A stretch of 6,512 nucleotides of DNA. Origin: Alistipes sp. Its GTDB lineage: Bacteria; Bacteroidota; Bacteroidia; Bacteroidales; Rikenellaceae. A program made the translations under genes and the position numbers. Positions 1-4,231 of the stretch are shown here, one piece after another. The number at the start of each line of letters is the position of its first letter. Within the stretch, counting starts at the first letter, position 1. Location: assembly GCA_022511355.1 (NCBI GenBank), contig JAFLRS010000092.1:1-6512 (forward strand), in the 5' to 3' direction. Under the pieces are notes generated by a model. It saw only the letters and a list, made by a program, of their open reading frames with translations. It made no database searches and was not told the DNA's origin.

Positions 1-43
1 GGCAGATTGTCGGAAACTCAAATTTGGAGACGTTTGCCCTAAC

Positions 44-1066
44 TTAAATATCGTGCGACAGCGGGGGAGGTACTGCGGCCGAAGTGTCGCAGTCGCCCCA
101 GCGGTCGGCGATTGAGGCAATCGTCGCAAACAGCTCGGCAGGGTCGTTGAGCGTCACCAACTTCATGCGCGTCTCCTTGAAATCGGGCAGACCTTTGAAA
201 TAGTTCGTCAAATGTCGGCGCATCTCCAGAATGCCGACACGCTCGCCCTTAATCTCAATCGATTTCGCAAGATGCTCGGTCGCTATGGCAACGCGTTCGG
301 CTACCGTCGGCTGCGGCAATGCTTCGCCGGTCTGCAAAAAGTGCTTGACCTCGCGGAATATCCACGGACGTCCGTAGGTGGCGCGTCCTATCATTATGCC
401 GTCCACCCCGTAGCGGTCGAACATCTCACGCGCCTTCTCGCCCGAATCGACATCGCCGTTGCCTATAATCGGAATCTTAATCAGCGGATTGTTCTTAACC
501 TTGCCTATAAGCGTCCAGTCGGCTTCGCCCTTGTAGAGTTGCGCTCGGGTGCGTCCGTGAATCGTTAAGGCCGCAATGCCCGCATCCTGCAACCGCAAAG
601 CTATCTCCTCGATATTTTTATTGTCGTCGTCCCAGCCCAAACGGGTCTTGACCGTCACCGGCAGCTTCACCGCTTCGACAATCCGACGGGTCATCTCGAC
701 CATGAGCGGCACATCGCGCATCATGCCCGAACCGGCTCCCCGTCCCGCAATCTTCTTCATGGGGCAGCCGAAATTTATATCTATCATATCGGGATGAGCC
801 GCTTCGGCTATTTTTGCCGCCTCGACCATAGGTTCGATAAGATGTCCGTATATCTGAATTCCCACAGGGCGTTCTGCGTCGTCGATACGCAGTTTGGCCA
901 ACGATTTGGCCGCATCGCGTATCAATCCGTCCGACGATATGAACTCGGTGTATACGGCATCGGCGCCGAACTTCTTGCACATATGCCGAAATGACGGATC
1001 GGTCACATCCTCCATGGGTGCGAGGAATACCGCTTTGTCGGGAAATTCTATGTCGGCTATCTTCAT
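44..1066 (-). CDS. dusB: tRNA-dihydrouridine synthase, DusB-like
   Basis: The 340-residue product belongs to the Dus family of FMN-dependent, NADPH-using enzymes that reduce uridine to dihydrouridine in the D-loop of tRNA in the cytoplasm. The N-terminal motif FLAPMEDVTD (residues 14-23) opens the TIM barrel. NFGCP carries the expected catalytic Cys at residue 101. KTRLGW (K140), IHGRTR (H170), GNGD (202-205) and IGRATYGRPW (from about 226) match the FMN and phosphate-binding strands. The C-terminal part with HLTNYFKGLP is the helical tRNA-binding domain. Length is normal for the family. I chose the ATG at 1064-1066 because homologues begin with MKIxxIxF just before the FLAPM motif; the frame extends only to a TTG at 1087, which would lie upstream of the promoter -7 box. 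The gene diverges from argS. Which Dus subgroup it belongs to, and so which uridine it modifies, is inferred from overall similarity to DusB. Confidence 0.93.
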   Translation of the reverse strand: MKIADIEFPDKAVFLAPMEDVTDPSFRHMCKKFGADAVYTEFISSDGLIRDAAKSLAKLRIDDAERPVGIQIYGHLIEPMVEAAKIAEAAHPDMIDINFGCPMKKIAGRGAGSGMMRDVPLMVEMTRRIVEAVKLPVTVKTRLGWDDDNKNIEEIALRLQDAGIAALTIHGRTRAQLYKGEADWTLIGKVKNNPLIKIPIIGNGDVDSGEKAREMFDRYGVDGIMIGRATYGRPWIFREVKHFLQTGEALPQPTVAERVAIATEHLAKSIEIKGERVGILEMRRHLTNYFKGLPDFKETRMKLVTLNDPAELFATIASIADRWGDCDTSAAVPPPLSHDI

Positions 1067-1073
1067 TGCGACC

Positions 1074-1107
1074 GCAAAGATAGCCAAAATTGCACAACAA
1101 GCGGGAA
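1074..1107 (-). promoter_or_regulatory. Promoter of the dus gene
   Basis: On the minus strand a TATCTTTGC box (complement of 1074-1082) matches the Bacteroidota -7 consensus TAnnTTTG. The upstream -33 element is weak: a T-rich stretch complementary to 1106-1110, about 23 nt away. The predicted start of transcription, a few bases after the box, falls at or next to the ATG at 1066, so the message would have almost no 5' leader. Confidence 0.6.
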
Positions 1108-1123
1108 AAATAGCTATATTTGC
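1089..1123 (+). promoter_or_regulatory. Promoter of argS
   Basis: TATATTTGC at 1115-1123 is a full match to the Bacteroidota -7 box TAnnTTTG. ATTG at 1089-1092 is a fair -33 element, 22 nt upstream. Transcription would start near 1127-1130, leaving a leader of about 16-19 nt before the ATG at 1146. That leader is A/T-rich and has no Shine-Dalgarno sequence, as is usual in this phylum. Confidence 0.7.
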
Positions 1124-1145
1124 ATCGAATTTAATATCATATACA

Positions 1146-2921
1146 ATGAATATCGAGAACTTTATCCATGATATGGCCGTTCGTGCGGTCGAAGCTCTCT
1201 ACGGAAAGCTCGAGGGCGAGCAGTTGCAGATTCAGAAGACCCGCAAGGAGTTCGAAGGCGATTATACGTTAGTCGTATTCCCGCTGCTGCGACGAAGCCG
1301 CAAATCCCCCGAAGCTACCGCCGAAGAGATAGGCGCGCGTCTGAAGGCCGATAACGCCGAAGTGGCATCCTGCAATGTCGTGAAAGGATTTCTGAACATC
1401 TCGCTCGATGCCCGATTCTGGGGCGGACGATTCGATGAGATATACTCACAATCGGACTACGGACGCCATCCCTCCACAGGGCGCACCGTCATGATAGAGT
1501 ATTCGTCGCCCAATACGAACAAACCGCTTCATTTGGGACATATCCGCAACAATCTGCTCGGATATTCGGTGGCCCGTATTCTGGATGCAGCCGGACATCA
1601 TGTCATCAAGGCCAATTTGGTGAATGACAGAGGAATACACATCTGCAAATCGATGCTCGCATGGAAACTCTACGGCAACGGCGAAACTCCCGAATCGTCG
1701 GGTATGAAGGGCGACCACCTCGTGGGAAAATACTATGTCGAGTTCGATAAACACTACAAAGAGCAGATAAAAGAGCTTATGGCCGCAGGCAAAAGCGAAG
1801 AGGAGGCAAAGAAAAACGCCCCGATAATGCTCGAAGCTCAGGCCATGCTGCGCAAGTGGGAGGCCAAAGAGCCTGAAACCTATGCCCTTTGGGAGAAGAT
1901 GAACGGCTGGGTATACGAGGGTTTCGACGTGACCTACAAGGCCATGGGTGTCGATTTCGACAAAGTATACTACGAATCGCAAACCTATCTTCTGGGCAAG
2001 AGCATAGTGGAGGAGGGCCTCGCCAAAGGGGTATTCTTCCGCAAGGATGACAATTCGGTATGGATTGACCTTACGGCCGACGGTCTCGACCAGAAACTGC
2101 TGTTGCGCGGCGACGGCACTTCGGTCTATATTACGCAGGATTTGGGCACGGCATTTCGCCGGTTCGAGGACAACCGTCTCGACGACATGATATATGTCGT
2201 CGGCAATGAGCAGAACTACCACTTCCAAGTGCTGAAACTCATTCTCAAGAAGTTGGGTTATGACTGGAGCGACAATATCTATCATCTGTCATACGGAATG
2301 GTCGAACTGCCCGAAGGCAAGATGAAATCGCGCGAGGGTACGGTAGTGGATGCCGACGACTTGATTGCCGATATGATTCGGACGGCACGCGATATGTCGG
2401 CCGAACTGGGAAAACTCGACGGTTGTTCGGCAGAGGAGGCCGATGCAGTTTCTGCAATGGTCGGTCTCGGCGCTCTCAAATACTTCATTCTGAAGGTCGA
2501 TCCGAAGAAGACGATGCTTTTCGACCCGCGCGAATCCATCGACTTCAACGGCAATACGGGTCCGTTCATTCAGTACACCCATGCCCGTATATGTTCGATT
2601 ATGCGCAAAGCGGCCGAGGCAGGCATCGATACCTCGCTTGTATGCGACGCCATAATTCCGGCAGAAGTCGAATTGATAAAGATGCTATGCGATTATCCTG
2701 CTGCGGTTGCATCGGCGAGCGAAAATTTCGCACCCTCGATTATTGCGAATTACGCCTACGACCTTGCGAAGCGATTCAACGGCTACTATCACGACCATTC
2801 GATTCTGCGCGAGGAGAATCCGGCTGTTTGTGCCATGCGCGTGCGGTTGGCCGCAACCGTGGCCCGCACATTGAAGTCGGCGATGTTCCTTTTGGGAATC
2901 GATGTCCCCGACAGAATGTAG
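1146..2921 (+). CDS. argS: Arginyl-tRNA synthetase
   Basis: The 591-residue class I aminoacyl-tRNA synthetase charges tRNA-Arg with arginine in the cytoplasm using ATP. Residues 1 to about 95 form the ArgRS-specific N-terminal domain that contacts the tRNA D-loop. The catalytic domain starts with MIEYSSPNTNKPLHLGH, where HLGH (129-132) is the HIGH signature. KMKSR (392-396), followed by EGTVVDADDL, is the KMSKS-type signature. GNTGPFIQYTHAR (468-481) opens the helical DALR anticodon-binding domain, which runs to a typical C-terminus ending LLGIDVPDRM. Length is normal for bacterial ArgRS (about 550-600). The frame stays open upstream to 894, but that part runs antisense through the dus gene. 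The ATG at 1146 lies just after a good promoter and gives the family-typical N-terminus. It stands alone as a transcription unit and ends 16 nt before a strong terminator. Confidence 0.97.
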   Translation: MNIENFIHDMAVRAVEALYGKLEGEQLQIQKTRKEFEGDYTLVVFPLLRRSRKSPEATAEEIGARLKADNAEVASCNVVKGFLNISLDARFWGGRFDEIYSQSDYGRHPSTGRTVMIEYSSPNTNKPLHLGHIRNNLLGYSVARILDAAGHHVIKANLVNDRGIHICKSMLAWKLYGNGETPESSGMKGDHLVGKYYVEFDKHYKEQIKELMAAGKSEEEAKKNAPIMLEAQAMLRKWEAKEPETYALWEKMNGWVYEGFDVTYKAMGVDFDKVYYESQTYLLGKSIVEEGLAKGVFFRKDDNSVWIDLTADGLDQKLLLRGDGTSVYITQDLGTAFRRFEDNRLDDMIYVVGNEQNYHFQVLKLILKKLGYDWSDNIYHLSYGMVELPEGKMKSREGTVVDADDLIADMIRTARDMSAELGKLDGCSAEEADAVSAMVGLGALKYFILKVDPKKTMLFDPRESIDFNGNTGPFIQYTHARICSIMRKAAEAGIDTSLVCDAIIPAEVELIKMLCDYPAAVASASENFAPSIIANYAYDLAKRFNGYYHDHSILREENPAVCAMRVRLAATVARTLKSAMFLLGIDVPDRM

Positions 2922-2937
2922 GTCAGCGCGATTCGAT

Positions 2938-2975
2938 AAAAAACAGCAGCGGGATTTCTCTCGCTGCTGTTTTTT
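2938..2975. terminator. Bidirectional intrinsic terminator between argS and the lipoprotein gene
   Basis: Six A (2938-2943) and CAGCAGCG (2944-2951) pair perfectly with CGCTGCTG (2962-2969) and six T (2970-2975), around a 10-nt loop. The arms give a GC-rich 8-bp core with a U tract on either strand. It follows argS by 16 nt on the plus strand and the convergent lipoprotein gene by 13 nt on the minus strand, so it can end both messages. Confidence 0.92.
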
Positions 2976-2988
2976 GTCGTGCGGGCAA

Positions 2989-3843
2989 CTAATAGAAGAA
3001 TTCGTAGATAAAACTTTCGTCATCCGCCCCATTTACTATCTCGATTTTGGATGGCGTTCCGTCGGGATTGAATTCGCAGAATATCTCTTGAGTGCTTTCG
3101 TAATCCAACTCGCCGTCTCTTCTCCATATCCGGGATACTTTTACGGGATAGAGGCGGCTCTGTCGGCCGAAGAATCCGAATGTCCCTATGGGCAGAGCTT
3201 CGTTGAAATCAGTCGGGTCGAAGAAGGAGTGCAAAATGTCTATGTTTATCGGTGTAACGTCAGGTGCGGTTTCGTCATAAACGAACGTATATTCAGTTTC
3301 GGGAATATCGCTCTCATTGCCTAAGGTTCTTCTGTTATTGACGGATGTAAGCAGACCGTCATTCCATTCGAAATGGAGTATCGCACCGTTGTCACCGCCG
3401 ATACCGGCAGAAACGCTTGTGAAATAACCGTTATTGTAGCTGCAGTGGACGTTGCCGACTATATTCTCATTGACGTCGTAAAGATATTCGAAATCGGTTA
3501 CGAATCCGTCGTCGTTAAGCTCCATAACGACTGGACCTTCGCCTTGATAATCAGGATAGGTGATCGTGAGCCTCTTTCCGTTGTAGGCGAACTCGGCATC
3601 TCCGCCCCACCATTCGGCCTTGCTTATGCGGTTCTGAGAGTCGTATTCGAAGCGGAAAGTGTTGGTAGTACTATGTCCAAAACTCTCATAGGTGTGTTTG
3701 AGCCGCTTGACACTCTTCACATTCGAGGGGAGGGTTGCATTGTTGTTGTCGTTGTTGTTATCGCCGTTTTCGGTCTCATTGTCGCAGGCGATGAATGATA
3801 CGGCAGTAAGGAATGCCGCTGCAAGTAACAGATGTTTTTTCAT
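2989..3843 (-). CDS. Putative surface lipoprotein with YD-like beta repeats (DUF4595-like)
   Basis: The 284-residue product begins with a lipoprotein signal: MKKH, a hydrophobic core, then the lipobox FIAC with the lipidated Cys at residue 20. The acidic stretch DNETENGD right after it resembles the Bacteroidota signal that sends lipoproteins to the cell surface. An Asn-rich linker follows (29-35). The rest is built from repeated strand-turn-strand units of the form hydrophobic-x-hydrophobic-x-Tyr/Trp-Asp/Asn-x-x-G-x-I/V. Examples are FRFEYDSQNRISK (63-75), AEFAYNGKRLTITY (83-96), MELNDDGFVTDFEY (107-120), CSYNNGYFTSVSAG (134-147), HFEWNDGLLTSV (157-168) and CEFNPDGTPSKIEIV (256-270). This resembles the Bacteroides DUF4595 type of lipoprotein, an assignment from pattern only; no enzyme motif is visible and the function is unknown. 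The start is an ATG in an A-rich leader without Shine-Dalgarno. No good -7 box lies in the 47 nt between this gene and the terminator at 3888-3922, so transcription may come from the promoter near 4160. Confidence 0.85.
   Translation of the reverse strand: MKKHLLLAAAFLTAVSFIACDNETENGDNNNDNNNATLPSNVKSVKRLKHTYESFGHSTTNTFRFEYDSQNRISKAEWWGGDAEFAYNGKRLTITYPDYQGEGPVVMELNDDGFVTDFEYLYDVNENIVGNVHCSYNNGYFTSVSAGIGGDNGAILHFEWNDGLLTSVNNRRTLGNESDIPETEYTFVYDETAPDVTPINIDILHSFFDPTDFNEALPIGTFGFFGRQSRLYPVKVSRIWRRDGELDYESTQEIFCEFNPDGTPSKIEIVNGADDESFIYEFFY
3738..3764 (-). repeat. AAC/AAT trinucleotide tract encoding an Asn-rich linker
   Basis: A run of Asn codons interrupted by Asp codons (residues 29-35 are NNNDNNN) lies between the lipobox region and the first beta repeat. 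The nearly uniform triplets make it a simple sequence tract that could change length without breaking the frame. It acts only as a flexible tether. Confidence 0.7.
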
Positions 3844-3887
3844 TTTGTTTTGTTGTTTTTTTTGAGTTTGTTGTCAGTTGCATTCAT

Positions 3888-3922
3888 ATAAAAAGAGCGT
3901 GGACAAATTTCTTTATCCACGC
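3888..3922 (-). terminator. Intrinsic terminator of the structured RNA
   Basis: On the minus strand GCGTGGA, T, AAA, loop GAAA, TTT, G, TCCACGC form an 11-bp stem (3912-3922 with 3897-3907) with one U-G wobble and a GNRA tetraloop, followed by CTCTTTTTATAT. On the plus strand the wobble becomes a C-A mismatch and no T run follows, so it works leftward. It lies 45 nt upstream of the lipoprotein start codon. The basal four bases 3919-3922 are shared with the closing helix of the rod next to it. Confidence 0.88.
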
Positions 3923-4041
3923 GTGAGGTATTGGACAACCTTTAAGTAAGATAATAGAAAATGCCCACGTTGAAAACAACGCGAGCATCAACTTTAATTC
4001 CTTACTTAATCGATGAAGTGTCCAATTTCACGCGTAAGAAG

Positions 4042-4059
4042 AAAAGCCGATGCGCTTTT
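4042..4059. other. Small A/T-flanked hairpin in the RNA 5' region
   Basis: AAAAGC (4042-4047) and GCTTTT (4054-4059) pair around the 6-nt loop CGATGC, with T runs following on both strands. It could be a weak terminator in either direction or a minor helix of the longer RNA. Stability is low because four of six pairs are A-T. Confidence 0.4.
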
Positions 4060-4069
4060 TATATGTTTT

Positions 4070-4090
4070 GTGCCGGATGTCGCACGGCAC
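4070..4090 (-). other. Hairpin in the RNA 5' region
   Basis: GTGCCG and CGGCAC (4085-4090 and 4070-4075) pair perfectly around a 9-nt loop. It sits between the predicted start of the RNA and the main rod, and could be an independent domain of the transcript. Confidence 0.5.
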
Positions 4091-4153
4091 TCGGGAAAAA
4101 CTAAATCATAATCATTATATTACCATAGGCAAATTTGTTTTGGTATTCGTATG

Positions 4154-4186
4154 GCAAATATAAGCAACTTTTTGCGATAAACGAAA
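4154..4186 (-). promoter_or_regulatory. Promoter of the structured RNA
   Basis: On the minus strand TATATTTGC (complement of 4154-4162) matches the Bacteroidota -7 consensus. TTTCG (complement of 4182-4186) is a plausible -33 element, 19 nt upstream. Transcription would start near 4147-4148 and run left through the rod. The -33 element overlaps the end of the terminator hairpin of the receptor gene. Confidence 0.65.
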
Positions 4187-4214
4187 CCGGCCTTACAATT
4201 TTGCAAAGCCGGTT
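4176..4214 (-). terminator. Terminator of the TonB-dependent receptor gene
   Basis: On the minus strand AACCGGC (4208-4214) pairs with GCCGGTT (4185-4191). The stem continues inward through two wobbles to about 12 bp, with an AAAATT loop. The bases after it, TCGTTTAT, form an interrupted T tract. It starts 17 nt after the receptor stop codon. Confidence 0.75.
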
Positions 4215-4231
4215 CTGTAAATCGTGTGCTA

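Larger units (their letters stand above)
3889..4148 (-). ncRNA. Structured non-coding RNA or 5' leader (family not recognised)
   Basis: Minus-strand RNA between a promoter at 4154-4186 and the terminator at 3888-3922. The core is a rod. Helix 1 pairs 4028-4035 with 3919-3926 (8 bp). Helix 2 pairs 4019-4025 with 3931-3937 (7 bp). Helix 3 pairs 4001-4009 with 3942-3950 (9 bp). A 12/10-nt central bubble (3989-4000 and 3951-3960) follows, then an apical 12-bp hairpin (3977-3988 with 3961-3972) with a UUUU loop. In the minus-strand RNA the apical stem is continuous with two G-U wobbles; in the plus strand these would be A-C mismatches, which fixes the strand. The 5' part holds two smaller hairpins (4070-4090 and 4042-4059). 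The interior bubble in a long rod recalls 6S RNA, but I see no sequence that proves it. The alternative is an attenuator leader for the lipoprotein gene. The 5' end is predicted from the promoter; processing to a shorter form is possible. Confidence 0.7.

Noticed and set aside
1..43. Possible terminator after the dus gene
   Set aside because: Only a short CAAATTTG palindrome and a bulged stem with a large loop are present, and there is no T run on the minus strand; the true end may lie outside the window.
894..1145. Upstream extension of the argS frame by 84 codons
   Set aside because: It runs antisense through the dus gene and across both promoters; the ArgRS family begins at the ATG at 1146.
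1446..2285. 279-codon open frame on the minus strand inside argS
   Set aside because: It is wholly antisense to a clear argS, has no promoter or family motif, and its composition is what the complement of argS codons would give.
3373..3798. 141-codon frame on the plus strand inside the lipoprotein gene
   Set aside because: Antisense to a gene with a clean lipoprotein signal; the Val-rich product is a shadow.
3897..4036. Inverted repeats read as a transposon end pair or a MITE
   Set aside because: The arms are broken by unequal internal loops, G-U wobbles favour an RNA, a terminator adjoins, and I see no target-site duplication.
4009..4116. Open minus-strand frame across the structured RNA, reading LVFPECRATSGTKHIKSA and on to REIGHFID
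   Set aside because: It has no usable start codon after the preceding stop, and it overlaps paired RNA helices. Similar short hypothetical proteins may be annotated in other Bacteroidales, which I recall only vaguely; if so, that would reflect conservation of the RNA.
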